Counted from the stretch's first letter, positions 43,413-53,688 are shown. The stretch: DNA of 64,000 bases from Cupriavidus sp. BIS7 (GCF_000292345.1 NZ_ALOU01000038.1:60344-124343), one strand, 5' to 3'. The notes: generated by a model from the letters alone, not told the origin. Program-made: numbers and translations.

Positions 43413-45560
43413 GTGAGCGCCAGATTTTTCTCATCCCGTCCGACTCCCTTCCCTGCCGTGTTACCGGATCTCGCCCCCGAAGCTGACGCCGACGTTGCCG
43501 CCGAAGCCACCGACACCCGCGCCTACCTGTCCCGGTTGAACCCGGAGCAGCGCGCCGCCGTGGAATTTGACGGTGATGCCCCGCTGCTGATCATCGCGGG
43601 TGCGGGTTCGGGCAAGACCAACACGCTTGCGCATCGCGTGGCTCATCTGGTGGTGAATGGCGCGGACCCGCGCCGCATCCTGCTGCTGACGTTCTCGCGC
43701 CGTGCGGCCTCCGAAATGGGCCGTCGCGTGGAGCGTATCGTCGATCAGGCACTTGGCATCCAGACCGGCGCAGGCCGCGCCGCGCTGCAGTGGTCGGGCA
43801 CGTTCCACGCCATCGGCGCGCGCCTGCTTCGCGAGTACGCTGAAACGCTCGGGCTGGCCCCCACGTTCACGATCAGCGACCGTGGCGATTCTGCCGACCT
43901 GATGCACGTGGTGCGCCACGACCTCGGGCTGTCGGAGCAGACATCGCGCTTCCCGCGCAAGGAGACCTGCCTCGCGATCTACTCGCGCGCGGTCAACACG
44001 CAGTTGCCGCTGGAAGTGGTGCTGAAAACGCAGTTTCCGCGCTACGCGATGTGGGCCGACGCGCTCAAGGGCCTGTTCGCTGCCTATGTGGAAGCCAAGC
44101 AGAAGCAGCAGGTGCTCGACTACGACGACCTGCTGCTCTACTGGGCGCAGGCGATGACCGAGCCCGCGCTGGCGCAGGACATGGGCGCGCGCTTCGACCA
44201 TGTGCTGGTCGACGAGTACCAGGACACCAATGCGCTGCAGGCGTCGATCCTGCTGGCACTGAAGCCCGATGGCCGGGGCCTGACCGTGGTGGGCGACGAC
44301 GCCCAGTCGATCTATGCATTCCGCGGCGCCACGGTGCGCAATATCCTCGACTTCCCGACGCAATTCTCGCCGCCTGCCGAGCAGGTCACGCTGTCACAGA
44401 ACTACCGTTCGACGCAGCCGATCCTGCACGCGGCCAACGCCGTGATCGGCCTGGCGGCAGAGCGCTTCACCAAGGATCTCTGGTCGCTGCGCGAATCGGC
44501 GGAGAAGCCCGGCGTGGTGGTGGTCAACGACGAGGCCGACCAGGCGCGCTTCGTTGTCGAACAGGTGCTGGCGCGCCGCGAGGCAGGACTGACACTGATG
44601 TCGCAGGCGGTGCTGTTCCGGGCCGCCGACCACAGCGCGCAGGTGGAGATCGAACTGGCGCGGCGCAATATCCCGTTCGTGAAATTCGGCGGGCTGAAGT
44701 TTCTGGAATCGACCCACGTCAAGGACGTGATGGCCGTGGTGCGCTGGCTGGAAAACCCGCGCGACCGCATGGCTGGTTTCCGCACGCTGCAGCTGCTGCC
44801 CGGCATCGGCCCGAAGACCGCCGCACGCGTGCTTGAAGGGCTGGAAGCGGCCACCGAGCCGCTGGTTGCGCTCGACGCGTTCGAGCCGCCACCGGCGGCC
44901 GGTCCCGCATGGGATGAGCTGCTGACGCTGGCACGCGCGCTGATGGCGCCCGCTTCGCCATGGCCGTCGGAATTCGAACAGGTGATTGCCTGGTATATGC
45001 CGCATCTGGAACGGATGCACGACGATGCCGCCGCGCGGCAGGCCGACCTGCAGCAGATCGAACGCATCGCGGCCACCTATGCGTCGCGCGAACGCTTTCT
45101 GACCGAACTGACACTCGACCCGCCCAGCGCATCGAGCGACGAATCGGGCGTCCCCTCGCGCGACGAGGACTACCTGATCCTGTCGACGATCCATTCGGCC
45201 AAAGGTCAGGAATGGAAGGCCGTGTACGTGCTCAATGCCGTCGATGGCTGCATGCCGTCCGACCTTGCCACCGGCACCACTGAAGAAATCGAGGAAGAGC
45301 GGCGCCTGATGTACGTGGCGATGACGCGTGCGCGCGACCACCTCGACATCGTCGTGCCGCAGCGCTTCTATGTGCACAACCAGGTTGGCTTTGGCGACCG
45401 CCACGTCTATGCATCGCGCACGCGCTTCCTGCCCAATCGCGTGATGCCGAACTTCTACAGCCGCTCGTGGCCGCCCGCGCCGATGCCGGGCGAAGGCCAG
45501 GCAAAACCCGCTCTGCCGCAGGTAGATCTCGCCACCCGCATGCGCGGCATGTGGAAGTAG
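43413..45560 (+). CDS. UvrD/PcrA-like superfamily 1 DNA helicase
   Basis: This 715-aa SF1 helicase shows motif I IIAGAGSGKTNTLAHR (near residue 61), motif II VLVDEYQDTN, motif III VVGDDAQSIYAFRGA, motif IV QNYRST, and motif VI VAMTRARDHLDIVV. It is distinct from UvrD and Rep in its shorter C-terminus. The start is GTG at 43413; a leader of about 40 residues precedes the helicase core. Its precise DNA-repair role is not known. Confidence 0.9.
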   Translation: MSARFFSSRPTPFPAVLPDLAPEADADVAAEATDTRAYLSRLNPEQRAAVEFDGDAPLLIIAGAGSGKTNTLAHRVAHLVVNGADPRRILLLTFSRRAASEMGRRVERIVDQALGIQTGAGRAALQWSGTFHAIGARLLREYAETLGLAPTFTISDRGDSADLMHVVRHDLGLSEQTSRFPRKETCLAIYSRAVNTQLPLEVVLKTQFPRYAMWADALKGLFAAYVEAKQKQQVLDYDDLLLYWAQAMTEPALAQDMGARFDHVLVDEYQDTNALQASILLALKPDGRGLTVVGDDAQSIYAFRGATVRNILDFPTQFSPPAEQVTLSQNYRSTQPILHAANAVIGLAAERFTKDLWSLRESAEKPGVVVVNDEADQARFVVEQVLARREAGLTLMSQAVLFRAADHSAQVEIELARRNIPFVKFGGLKFLESTHVKDVMAVVRWLENPRDRMAGFRTLQLLPGIGPKTAARVLEGLEAATEPLVALDAFEPPPAAGPAWDELLTLARALMAPASPWPSEFEQVIAWYMPHLERMHDDAAARQADLQQIERIAATYASRERFLTELTLDPPSASSDESGVPSRDEDYLILSTIHSAKGQEWKAVYVLNAVDGCMPSDLATGTTEEIEEERRLMYVAMTRARDHLDIVVPQRFYVHNQVGFGDRHVYASRTRFLPNRVMPNFYSRSWPPAPMPGEGQAKPALPQVDLATRMRGMWK

Positions 45561-45573
45561 CGGCCAGCCCGCG

Positions 45574-47178
45574 TCAGTTCAGTTCGATGCCCGCGCGCCG
45601 CACGACGTCGACCAGCGCGCCCTGCCGCAGCAGCGCGGCGATCAATTCGATGTCGTCGGTCATGTAGCGATCCATCGACAGGAACGGCACCCGCTCGCGC
45701 ACGAACGCAAATACCGCGCGCCCGGCTGGCGCCAGTTGCTCGACGGCCCCGGCCAGTTCGGCTGCCTGGCATGCCGCCAGCAGTTCCAGCGCCAGGATGT
45801 ACTGGTTATTGTCGAGGATGCGGCGTGCATTGCGCGCGGCGATCAGCCCCATGCTGACCACATCCTGGTTGTCGCCGTTCGACGGCACGCTCTGAATGCT
45901 GGCCGGGCTGCAGATCGTGCGGTTCTCGGCGATCAGCGCCGTGGCCGGGTACTGCGCGCCGGCAAACCCGCAAGACAGCCCTTCGTTCGCAGCCGCCAGA
46001 AACGCGGGCAGATTGTTGTTCAGGTGCGGGCTCAGCAGACGGTTCAGGCGGCGCTCGGACAGCACGCCCAGTTGCGTTGCGGCGATGGCCAGGAAGTCCA
46101 TCGCGAATGCCACCTGCTGGCCGTGGAAGTTGCCGCCGTGAAACAGCGCGCCGTCCTCGAAGAACAGCGGGTTGTCGTTCGATGAATTGAGTTCGCGCTC
46201 TACCACGCTCGCGCAATGGTCAAGCGTATCGCGCACCGCGCCGAGCACCTGCGGAATGCAGCGCAGCGAGTAGGCCTTCTGGATGAAAACGCCCGTGCCG
46301 GTGTTCTTGGCATCGCCCGCGCGCGACTTCATTTCCGTGGACAACTCGCCGTGACCGGACAGCCGCGTGGAATCGGCCAGCAGCGCACGCATATTCGCCG
46401 CGGAACTGATCTGCCCCGGGTGCGGCTTGGCGATGTCGTGCCCATTCGCCATGAACGCATCGGCCGACGCGGACAAGCCTTCCAGCGCCAGTGCGGCGAT
46501 GACCTCAGCCTGGCGGACCTGCGCGCGCAGCGTCTCCAGCAGCAGGCATGACACCCCGGTCATCGCCGAGGTACCGTTGATCAGCGCCAGCCCTTCCTTG
46601 TAGGCCAGAGCGATCGGTTCGATGCCGTGCGCACGCAGCACTTCGGCCGTGGGCGCCGTGCCGCCGTCGGCGGTCAGTACCTTGCCTTCGCCAATCAGCG
46701 TGATGGCCACATGCGACAGCGGCGCGAGGTCCCCGCTTGCGCCCAGCGAGCCCACCTGCGGCACGGCCGGCGTGATGCCGGCGTCCAGGTACTTCAGCAG
46801 TTGTTCGATGACGATGGGGCGCACCGCCGAATACCCGCGCGACAGCGCATTGGCTCGCGCCACCATCATCGCGCGCACTTCGTCGCGCGAGAACAGCGGG
46901 CCCACGCCCGCGCAGTGGCTGCGCAGCAGGTTCTCCTGCAGCGCCCGGCCATGCTCGATATCGACCCAGTTGTGCACCAGTTCGCCGAAGCCCGTGGACA
47001 CGCCATAGATCGGCACGTTGGCGGCGGCCAACTGCTCGAAACGGGCGCGGGCGTCGCCGACCTTGTCGAGGACGGCGCCGGGCACGTGGGCAGCACGTTC
47101 GCCACGCGCGATGGCTGTGACAGCGTCGGGGGTCAGGTTGTAGCCGTCGATATCGGCTGGATGTGCGGCGTTGGACAT
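45574..47178 (-). CDS. MIO aromatic amino acid ammonia-lyase/aminomutase (tyrosine-type, HutH homologue)
   Basis: This 534-aa enzyme uses the self-formed MIO cofactor from Ala-Ser-Gly in GSLGASGDLAPLSH. Tyr in IYGVSTGFGELV and NSSNDNPLFF complete the catalytic set. It is usually annotated HutH, but the histidine-lyase Glu motif (ANQEDHVSM) is replaced by SNGDNQDVVSMG, as in tyrosine aminomutases and tyrosine/phenylalanine lyases. HFHGQ-type segment GGNFHGQQVAFAMDF and the C-terminal RYMTDDIELIAALL also match that clade. No hut genes are nearby. I recall a broad-specificity aromatic lyase from a Ralstonia metallidurans strain, a plausible orthologue. Confidence 0.82.
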   Translation of the reverse strand: MSNAAHPADIDGYNLTPDAVTAIARGERAAHVPGAVLDKVGDARARFEQLAAANVPIYGVSTGFGELVHNWVDIEHGRALQENLLRSHCAGVGPLFSRDEVRAMMVARANALSRGYSAVRPIVIEQLLKYLDAGITPAVPQVGSLGASGDLAPLSHVAITLIGEGKVLTADGGTAPTAEVLRAHGIEPIALAYKEGLALINGTSAMTGVSCLLLETLRAQVRQAEVIAALALEGLSASADAFMANGHDIAKPHPGQISSAANMRALLADSTRLSGHGELSTEMKSRAGDAKNTGTGVFIQKAYSLRCIPQVLGAVRDTLDHCASVVERELNSSNDNPLFFEDGALFHGGNFHGQQVAFAMDFLAIAATQLGVLSERRLNRLLSPHLNNNLPAFLAAANEGLSCGFAGAQYPATALIAENRTICSPASIQSVPSNGDNQDVVSMGLIAARNARRILDNNQYILALELLAACQAAELAGAVEQLAPAGRAVFAFVRERVPFLSMDRYMTDDIELIAALLRQGALVDVVRRAGIELN

Positions 47179-47207
47179 GGGTCGGGGCGGTAGCTGTGGA
47201 GACGCTT

Positions 47208-47325
47208 GCCCTCTCCCCCGCCCCTCTCCCGCGCGCGGGAGAGGGGAGCAAACCACCAGCAATTGAAATGCCTTCGGTGTACTCCCCTCTCCCGCATGGC
47301 GGGAGAGGGGCCGGGGGAGAGGGCC
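47208..47325. repeat. GC-rich paired palindromic intergenic repeat, copy 2
   Basis: Same design as the copy at 22226-22342: CCCCTCTCCC/GGGAGAGGGG palindromes on both sides of a 45-bp spacer with TTCGGTGTACTCCC, ending GAGAGGGCC. It lies between the lyase gene and dctD. Confidence 0.82.
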
Positions 47326-47367
47326 GGGCCAGAGTGTACCGACCTCCGAATCCGCGGAGTGCGGACG

Positions 47368-48702
47368 TTACAGTCCGTATCGTTTGATCTTGTCGTAAAG
47401 CGTCGCCTTGCCCACTTGCAGCAGGTCGGCGGCCTGGCTGACCGCGCCGCCGGTGCGGGCCAGCGTATCGGCAATAACGGCACGCTCGTAGCGCTCCATC
47501 CGCTCGCGCAGCGGGGTCGATTCGTCGGCTGAATCAGGTTTGCCGCCAGTCTGTCCGCCCTCCGGCACGCCCAGAATCAGCCGGTCCGCCGCGTTGCGCA
47601 GTTCACGCACGTTGCCGGGCCAGGGCCGCTGCATTAGTTGCTGGCGCTGCATCTCGGAAAGGATCGGCGCCGGGCGCTGGTAGCGCACGGCAGCCACGAG
47701 CATGAAGTGCTCGAACAGCGGCACGATATCCTCGCGCCGTTCGCGCAATGGCGGCAGCGGAATCGTCACCACGTTGAGCCGGTACAACAGGTCCTGACGG
47801 AACAAGCCCTGCGCCACCAGCCCCTCCATGTCGCCCTTGGCCGCGGCGATGATGCGCACGTCGATCGGCACCGACGTATTCGATCCCAGGCGTTCCAGCG
47901 TGCCCTCCTGCAGCACGCGCAGCAGCTTTACCTGCAGCGCCAGCGGCATGCTCTCGATCTCGTCCAGGAACAGCGTGCCGCCCGACGCATGTTCGAGCTT
48001 GCCAATGCGGCGCTTGCCCGCGCCGGTGAAGGCACCTGACTCGTGGCCGAACATTTCGCTCTCGAAAATCGCCTCCGGCACGGCGCCGCAGTTCAGCGCG
48101 ATAAACGGGGCGTCGGCCCGCGTGGACAACGCGTGCAGGCTGCGCGCCACCAGCTCCTTGCCGGTGCCGGTTTCGCCGTTGATCATCACCGGCACGTCGG
48201 TGGCCGCCACGTTGGCAATCAGGTCGCGCACCTGCGCGATGGCCGGCGAACGTCCGATGATCCGCGTACCTGCTGCCGGGCCGGCCAGTTCGCGGCGCAG
48301 CGCGCGGTTTTCGAGTTCTAGCGCGCGGCGTTCCAGCGCGCGGCGCACGGTTTCGGTCAGGCGGTCGGCGCCGAACGGCTTCTCGATGAAGTCATAGGCG
48401 CCCTCGCGCATCGCCTGCACGGCCATCGTGATATCGCCGTGCCCCGTGACCAGGATCACCGGCACGCCGGGCGCCGCGTTACGGCAGTGCTGCAGCAGGT
48501 CAAGCCCGCTCGCGCCGGACAGGCGCACATCGGTCACCAGCACCCCGGGAAACTCGGCGCTCAGGTGTGGCATCGCCGCCTCGGCGGATGGCAGCGCCAG
48601 CACCGTGAATCCGGCCAGTTCCAGGCTCTGCGCCGTGGCCTGGCGCACCAGCGGTTCGTCCTCGACGAACAGCACCCGCAATCCGTCCTGCATCGCAATC
48701 AT
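47368..48702 (-). CDS. dctD: C4-dicarboxylate response regulator DctD (sigma-54 activator)
   Basis: This 444-aa NtrC-class regulator has a receiver domain (VLFVEDEPLVRQATAQSLEL, phosphoacceptor Asp in VLVTDVRLSG), an AAA+ domain (Walker A GETGTGKELVA; sigma-54 contact loop ESGAFTGAGKRR) and a C-terminal Fis-type helix-turn-helix (TLARTGGAVSQAADLLQVGK). It pairs with dctB just upstream, and the target dctA has a sigma-54 promoter. Confidence 0.93.
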   Translation of the reverse strand: MIAMQDGLRVLFVEDEPLVRQATAQSLELAGFTVLALPSAEAAMPHLSAEFPGVLVTDVRLSGASGLDLLQHCRNAAPGVPVILVTGHGDITMAVQAMREGAYDFIEKPFGADRLTETVRRALERRALELENRALRRELAGPAAGTRIIGRSPAIAQVRDLIANVAATDVPVMINGETGTGKELVARSLHALSTRADAPFIALNCGAVPEAIFESEMFGHESGAFTGAGKRRIGKLEHASGGTLFLDEIESMPLALQVKLLRVLQEGTLERLGSNTSVPIDVRIIAAAKGDMEGLVAQGLFRQDLLYRLNVVTIPLPPLRERREDIVPLFEHFMLVAAVRYQRPAPILSEMQRQQLMQRPWPGNVRELRNAADRLILGVPEGGQTGGKPDSADESTPLRERMERYERAVIADTLARTGGAVSQAADLLQVGKATLYDKIKRYGL

Positions 48703-48731
48703 GAATTTACCTGCCTTCCTTCAGGCCGTTT

Positions 48732-50897
48732 TCAGGCCGGGACCGTCTGGCGCGTGCGCCGCAACGTCACAACGAATTCCGCACCGCCACCTTCGACATT
48801 GCCGGCTGTCAGTTGTCCGCCGAATTCCCGCACGATCGATGACGAGATCGCCAGCCCAAGGCCGAGCCCCTGCCCGATTTCCTTGGTCGTGAAGAACGGT
48901 TCGAACAGACGCGGCAGCGCATCCGGGGCGATCCCGGCGCCATTGTCGCGCACGGCCAGCGTCACGGTCTCTTCCGTGGCGCCCACGGTGATATCCACGC
49001 GGCCATCATGCGCCCCACTTGCGGCAATGGCGTCTAGCGCATTGCCGACGAGATTCAGCAGCACCTGTTCGAGCTTGAGCTCGTCGGCCCATACCGCCAG
49101 GTCGGCGGCCTCGCCATCGAGTCCGCGCACTCTCAGCATCACGTGCCCCAGGCGCGGGGCAGTCAGCTGCAGCACGTGATCGATGGCGCCACGTACGCGG
49201 ACCGCGTTGCGGCGCTGGCGTGCCTTGCCGGCAAACAGCTTGAGCTGACCCGTGATCTTGCCCATCCGCTCGGTCAGGTCGGCGATGGCGGAAAGATTGC
49301 CGGTGGCTGCGTCGAGCTGGCCACGCTCCAGCAGCACGCGCGTGTTGTCCGAGAACGTGCGCAGTGCCGCCAGCGGCTGGTTCAGTTCATGCGTGATGCC
49401 GGCCGCCATCTGTCCGAGCGCAGCCAGCTTGCTGGCCTGCACCAGTTCGTCCTGCGTGGCGCGCAGCTCGCTCTCGGCGCGCGTGCGCTCGGCCACTTCG
49501 CCTTCAAGCTGCTCGTTGATCGCCATCAGGTCGGCCGTGCGCGCTTCCACGCGGCGTTCGAGTTCGTCATAGGCGGCTTCCAGCAGCCGGCGGCTGTACT
49601 GCATGTCGCGCGCACGCTGACGGCGCTGGCGCAGGTTCACCAGCAGCAGGCAGATACAGGCATAGGCCAGCGCCGCGCCGATCGTCGCGCTGCGCGCGTT
49701 CGCCAGCACCGGGTCCAGCGGCGCCATTACCTGCATGTTCCAGCCGGCCGGCCCCACGGCACGATTGATCTCCAGGTAGCGGTCCGCGCCATCACCGGAC
49801 AAGCCGAAGTGCGCATTCTCCGGGTCGATCCCATTCGGCGCCCTTGGGCCGGCGTCCCTGCCCGCCGGGCCCACGCGCACCAGCCGCTCGCCGTCGTTGA
49901 GCGTGGTGCTGGCCAGCCAGCGCGAGACCGGCGAATCAAGCGGCTGCATCGGCAACGGCGTGACGTCGACATCGTGATACTGGCGCGTCTTGTGCAACTC
50001 GGCCTGCAGTGCGGGGGGCACGGGCCGCAGCGTGCGGTACTGCCAGCCCGGCACCGAGGACAGGAAGATCACACCATGGTCGTCGGACACCATCAGCGGC
50101 TCGGTGCTGCCCGCGCCGGCACGCTGGAACCACTCCAGGTTCAGCTTCACCACGGTCACGCCGATCACCTTGCCAGCCGATTCGATCGGCTGGGCGATGT
50201 AGTACCCCGGTTCGTCGCTGGTGACGCCGATCGCGTAGAAGCGGCCGATCTGGCCGTGCGAGGCCATCTGGAAGTACGGGCGGAAGCGATAGTCGGTGCC
50301 GACGAAGCTGCCCGGCTCGCCATGGTTGCTGGCGGCCAGCGCCAGGCCGTCGGCGGCAATCACATAGGTGGCTGACGCGCGGGCCCGGCTGTTGACCTCG
50401 GTGAGATAGTCATTGACCGCGGCAATGCGGGCCGGGTCTTTGGGCGACGCCAGCAGCGCGCGCACCGAAGGGTGCAGCGATACCAGCGCAGGAAGGAATT
50501 CGTAGCGGTCCAGCGTCGATTCGAGCGTGGCCGCATAGCGATCCGCGCGCATTGCCGTGGACTGCTGCAATGCCGCGATGCCGCGCTGTACCGAGAACAG
50601 CCAGGTCAGCGAGCACAATGCCAGCAGGCCAACCAGCAGCGCGGCGGCAAACCCCCACCAGCGCGTGCTCGACTCCGGCGCGTGCACCGGACCGGGCGCG
50701 GCAGGGTCATGCACGGCAAGGAAGTCGTCGGAATGGGGCATCGGCGCGCGCGGAAGTTCTCGCGCCGATGATACCCGCTGGCCGGAGGTGCCGGCGGGTT
50801 CATCCGGGATAGCGCCGGCGGCACCCTCCGGGGGTGCGCCGGTCGCTTTCCGGGTCACGTCAGCGGGTGCTGGCGTCGGCGAGGGTACCTGCGTCAT
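48732..50897 (-). CDS. dctB: C4-dicarboxylate sensor histidine kinase DctB
   Basis: This 721-aa membrane kinase has two helices (about residues 78-100 and 395-415) around a periplasmic double-PAS sensor domain with [21 protein letters not shown], then a coiled coil and the kinase core: H-box [20 protein letters not shown]-box [15 protein letters not shown]-boxes [11 protein letters not shown] and GLGLGLAIS. The ATG at 50897 has GGGGCGAAG before it and overlaps the dctA end by 38 bp; a start at 50741 is possible. It senses C4-dicarboxylates and phosphorylates DctD. Confidence 0.92.
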   Translation of the reverse strand: MTQVPSPTPAPADVTRKATGAPPEGAAGAIPDEPAGTSGQRVSSARELPRAPMPHSDDFLAVHDPAAPGPVHAPESSTRWWGFAAALLVGLLALCSLTWLFSVQRGIAALQQSTAMRADRYAATLESTLDRYEFLPALVSLHPSVRALLASPKDPARIAAVNDYLTEVNSRARASATYVIAADGLALAASNHGEPGSFVGTDYRFRPYFQMASHGQIGRFYAIGVTSDEPGYYIAQPIESAGKVIGVTVVKLNLEWFQRAGAGSTEPLMVSDDHGVIFLSSVPGWQYRTLRPVPPALQAELHKTRQYHDVDVTPLPMQPLDSPVSRWLASTTLNDGERLVRVGPAGRDAGPRAPNGIDPENAHFGLSGDGADRYLEINRAVGPAGWNMQVMAPLDPVLANARSATIGAALAYACICLLLVNLRQRRQRARDMQYSRRLLEAAYDELERRVEARTADLMAINEQLEGEVAERTRAESELRATQDELVQASKLAALGQMAAGITHELNQPLAALRTFSDNTRVLLERGQLDAATGNLSAIADLTERMGKITGQLKLFAGKARQRRNAVRVRGAIDHVLQLTAPRLGHVMLRVRGLDGEAADLAVWADELKLEQVLLNLVGNALDAIAASGAHDGRVDITVGATEETVTLAVRDNGAGIAPDALPRLFEPFFTTKEIGQGLGLGLAISSSIVREFGGQLTAGNVEGGGAEFVVTLRRTRQTVPA

Positions 50898-52149
50898 CTT
50901 CGCCCCGCAGCACGCGGCTCAGGCGGGCGCGGTCAAGTTCATGTTCCCAGGCCGACACCACCACGGTGGCCACGCCATTGCCGACGATGTTGGTCAGCGC
51001 GCGGCATTCGCTCATGAAGCGGTCGATACCGAGGATCAGCACCATGCCGGCCACCGGAATCGTCGGCACCACGGCCAGCGTGGCGGCCAGCGTGATAAAG
51101 CCCGAGCCGGTCACGCCACTGGCGCCCTTCGACGTCACCATGGCCACGGCCAGGATCGTCAGCTGCTGCATCAGCGTCAGCTCGATGTTCATGGCCTGGG
51201 CGATAAATACCACCGCCATCGTCATGTAGATGTTGGTGCCATCCAAGTTGAACGAGTAGCCGGTCGGCACGACCAGACCCACCACCGACTTCGAGCAGCC
51301 CAGCTTCTCCATCTTCTCCATCAGGTGCGGCAGCGCGGCTTCCGAGGAGCTGGTGCCGAGCACGATCAGCAGCTCTTCCTTGATGTACGAGAGGAAGCGG
51401 AGGATCGAGAAGCCGGTCAGGCGCGCCACGGTGCCCAGCACCACCAGCACGAACACGATGGCCGTGAAGTAGAACGTGCCGATCAGCTTGAGCAGCGGAA
51501 TCAGCGAACCCAGGCCGTACTTGCCGATCGTGAATGCCATGGCGCCGAACGCGCCGATCGGGGCCACCTTGGTAATCACGTGAACGATGTGGAAGAACAC
51601 CTTCGACACCTGGTCCACCATCTCGTGGATGACACGTGCGCGGTCACCCACCACGGCCAGCGCCGATCCGAAGAACAGCGAGACCAGCAGGATCTGCAGG
51701 ATGTCGCCATTGGAAAACGCGCTGAAGAGCGTGTCCGGGATGATGTGCATGAAGAACTCGACCGTGCTCTGGCCGTGCGCCTTCGTCACGTATTGCGAGA
51801 TCGCCTTCGCATCCAGCGTGGCCGGATCGATGTTGAAACCCACGCCGGGCTTGAGCGCGTGCGATGCGATCAGGCCGATCAGCAGCGCGAAGGTCGAGAC
51901 GATCTCGAAGTACAGCAGCGCCTTGCCGCCCACGCGGCCCACCTTCTTCATGTCGCGCATGCCGGCAATGCCGGACACCACGGTACAGAAGATGATCGGA
52001 CCGATGATCATCTTGATCAGCTTGATGAAGGCGTCGCCCAGCGGCTTCATTTCCACGCCGGTGTCGGGCCAGAAATGGCCCAGCAGGATGCCCACGAAAA
52101 TCGCGAACAGGACCTGCACGTACAGGATCTTGTAAAAGGGTTTCCTCAT
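50860..52149 (-). CDS. dctA: C4-dicarboxylate/proton symporter DctA
   Basis: This 429-aa secondary transporter of the DAACS family imports succinate, fumarate and malate. The family signatures [34 protein letters not shown] and [13 protein letters not shown] are intact, with the hairpin helices they form. It leads the leftward group dctA-dctB-dctD and has its own sigma-54 promoter about 100 bp upstream. Confidence 0.96.
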   Translation of the reverse strand: MRKPFYKILYVQVLFAIFVGILLGHFWPDTGVEMKPLGDAFIKLIKMIIGPIIFCTVVSGIAGMRDMKKVGRVGGKALLYFEIVSTFALLIGLIASHALKPGVGFNIDPATLDAKAISQYVTKAHGQSTVEFFMHIIPDTLFSAFSNGDILQILLVSLFFGSALAVVGDRARVIHEMVDQVSKVFFHIVHVITKVAPIGAFGAMAFTIGKYGLGSLIPLLKLIGTFYFTAIVFVLVVLGTVARLTGFSILRFLSYIKEELLIVLGTSSSEAALPHLMEKMEKLGCSKSVVGLVVPTGYSFNLDGTNIYMTMAVVFIAQAMNIELTLMQQLTILAVAMVTSKGASGVTGSGFITLAATLAVVPTIPVAGMVLILGIDRFMSECRALTNIVGNGVATVVVSAWEHELDRARLSRVLRGEDDAGTLADASTR

Positions 52150-52245
52150 GATGTCGTCCTCGGTGTTTTGACCGGTGCCCGGCGCTCGATGGCGTGGCGC
52201 GTTGCGCGCCTCGATTGCGCGGCGGCGCGTCTGGAGGTAACTATT

Positions 52246-52261
52246 TGCAACAGACGTGCCA
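52246..52261 (-). promoter_or_regulatory. Sigma-54 promoter of dctA
   Basis: On the minus strand TGGCACGTCTGTTGCA is a perfect -24/-12 element, about 97 bp before the dctA start. DctD, encoded in the same cluster, is the expected activator. Confidence 0.9.
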
Positions 52262-52300
52262 CCCTGACGGGAATTCGCAAGTCATTGATTTGCAAGGAAA

Positions 52301-52483
52301 GCGGCTAATCCGCACGCGACAGGACTCCGGAATTCCGGAAATCCGGAATGTGCGGCTCCGGAGTTTCGGACCCCGCAAAGGCCTTCATCGGCCCGATATG
52401 TGGCGCAGACGGCTCACCCAGGCGTGGTTTCCGGGTGCCGCGCGCTCGAATGGCGGCGGGCGCGGCGGAAATTCCGGAATTCC
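52301..52483. promoter_or_regulatory. Palindrome cluster upstream of dctA (possible DctD sites)
   Basis: GCGG-N5-CCGC occurs at 52301-52313 in GCGGCTAATCCGCAC, close to rhizobial DctD sites as I recall them. A 14-bp palindrome, TCCGGAATTCCGGA, lies at 52326-52339, and AATTCCGGAATT at 52470-52481. All are upstream of the dctA -24 element. Only the first resembles a known activator site. Confidence 0.45.
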
Positions 52484-52599
52484 GTGCGGTTGCCAGCGGC
52501 CTTTGGGCACTGAACGGTCGTCGTGACCACGTATAATTCCGTGCTTCCGATTCCCGTGCATTGGCGCCATCGCCATGCCGCGCCCCCAAGTCAGCCGTC

Positions 52600-52920
52600 A
52601 TGAGCAGCTACTACCAACACCACGTCTTCTTCTGCCTGAACCAGCGCGACGACGGCTCGGCCTGCTGCGCCGACCACAATGCAAAGGCCATGCAGGAATA
52701 CGCCAAGAAGCGCTGCAAGGAGCTTGGCATCGCCGGCGGCGAAGGCCGCGTGCGCATCAACAAGGCCGGCTGCCTGAACCGGTGTGAACTCGGGCCGGTG
52801 CTGGTGGTCTACCCCGAGGCCGTCTGGTACACCTTCGTCGACGAGCAGGACATCGACGAAATCATCGACAGCCATCTGGTCAACGGCAAGCCCGTGAAGC
52901 GACTGATGGTAGACCGCTGA
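52600..52920 (+). CDS. (2Fe-2S) ferredoxin-like protein (thioredoxin-fold)
   Basis: This 106-aa protein has the Cys pattern of the thioredoxin-like [2Fe-2S] ferredoxin family: FFCLNQRDDGSACCAD near the N-terminus and AGCLNRCELGPVLVVYPE centrally. It probably carries electrons in the cytoplasm; the partner is unknown. A TATAAT lies about 65 bp upstream at 52532. A terminator follows the stop. Confidence 0.85.
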   Translation: MSSYYQHHVFFCLNQRDDGSACCADHNAKAMQEYAKKRCKELGIAGGEGRVRINKAGCLNRCELGPVLVVYPEAVWYTFVDEQDIDEIIDSHLVNGKPVKRLMVDR

Positions 52921-52941
52921 TACCGCTACCCGCCGGGCCAT

Positions 52942-52963
52942 GCCGGGTCTTGCCCGGTTTTTT
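52942..52963 (+). terminator. Terminator after the ferredoxin-like gene
   Basis: CCGGG and CCCGG pair around TCTTG, followed by six T residues. Confidence 0.7.
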
Positions 52964-52978
52964 GTTGTCCCGCTTTCT

Positions 52979-53026
52979 CGTAGTCCCGTAGTCCCGTTGT
53001 TCCGTTGTTCCGCAGTCCCGTTGTGC
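52979..53026. repeat. Octamer tandem repeat (six units)
   Basis: Six consecutive 8-base units of the form CG-NNGTNC: two cgtagtcc, two cgttgttc, then cgcagtcc and cgttgtgc. Two further degenerate units may precede. It lies in the leader of the hydrolase gene, 18 bp before its start codon. Confidence 0.75.
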
Positions 53027-53043
53027 AAGAGCCTCCTGCCACC

Positions 53044-53688
53044 ATGAACGCGCATACCCAGGTCACCACCATCGCCGGCCCAGTCGGCGCCATCGACATT
53101 TCGATCGATCTGCCGCAGAACGCGCCCGTGCGCGGCCTGGCGCTTGTGGCCCATCCGCACCCGCTGTTCGCGGGCACCAAGGACAACAAGGTGGCGCAGA
53201 CGCTGGCGCGCACGTTCGTGGCGCTGGGCTATGCCACCGTGCGCCCGAACTTCCGTGGCGTGGGCGGCACGGCGGGCGAGCACGACGCGGGCATCGGCGA
53301 GCAGGACGACCTGCTGGCCGTGATCGACTGGATGCGCACCCAGACCGCGTGGTCCCCCGATGTGGCCACGCTGCCGCTGGCGCTCGGCGGCTTCTCGTTT
53401 GGCAGCTTCGTGCAGACGCACGTGGCGCGCCGCCTGGCAGAGGCGGGCACGCCTGCGCAGCGCCTGGTGCTGGTGGGCACCGCCACAAGCCGCTGGGACG
53501 TGGCCACCGTGCCCGCCGATACCATCGTGATTCATGGCGAGCAGGACGACACCGTGCCGCTGGCCAGCGTGCTCGACTGGGCGCGCCCGCAGGAACTGCC
53601 GGTGATCGTCATTCCCGGCGCCGACCATTTTTTTCACCGCAAGCTGCACCTGATCAAGCAGCTTGTCGTCAACGCGTGGGAACGGTGA
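53044..53688 (+). CDS. Alpha/beta hydrolase
   Basis: This 214-aa cytoplasmic alpha/beta-hydrolase has the oxyanion segment LVAHPHPLFAGTKDNKV, the nucleophile elbow GGFSFGSF (Ser near residue 121), the acid in HGEQDDTVP and the catalytic His in GADHFFHRKL. Members of this small family act on unknown esters or peptides. An octamer repeat lies just before the gene. Confidence 0.85.
   Translation: MNAHTQVTTIAGPVGAIDISIDLPQNAPVRGLALVAHPHPLFAGTKDNKVAQTLARTFVALGYATVRPNFRGVGGTAGEHDAGIGEQDDLLAVIDWMRTQTAWSPDVATLPLALGGFSFGSFVQTHVARRLAEAGTPAQRLVLVGTATSRWDVATVPADTIVIHGEQDDTVPLASVLDWARPQELPVIVIPGADHFFHRKLHLIKQLVVNAWER

Noticed and set aside
45574..47178. Assignment of the MIO enzyme as HutH
   Set aside because: The histidine-specific Glu motif is missing and no hut genes are near; see the finding.
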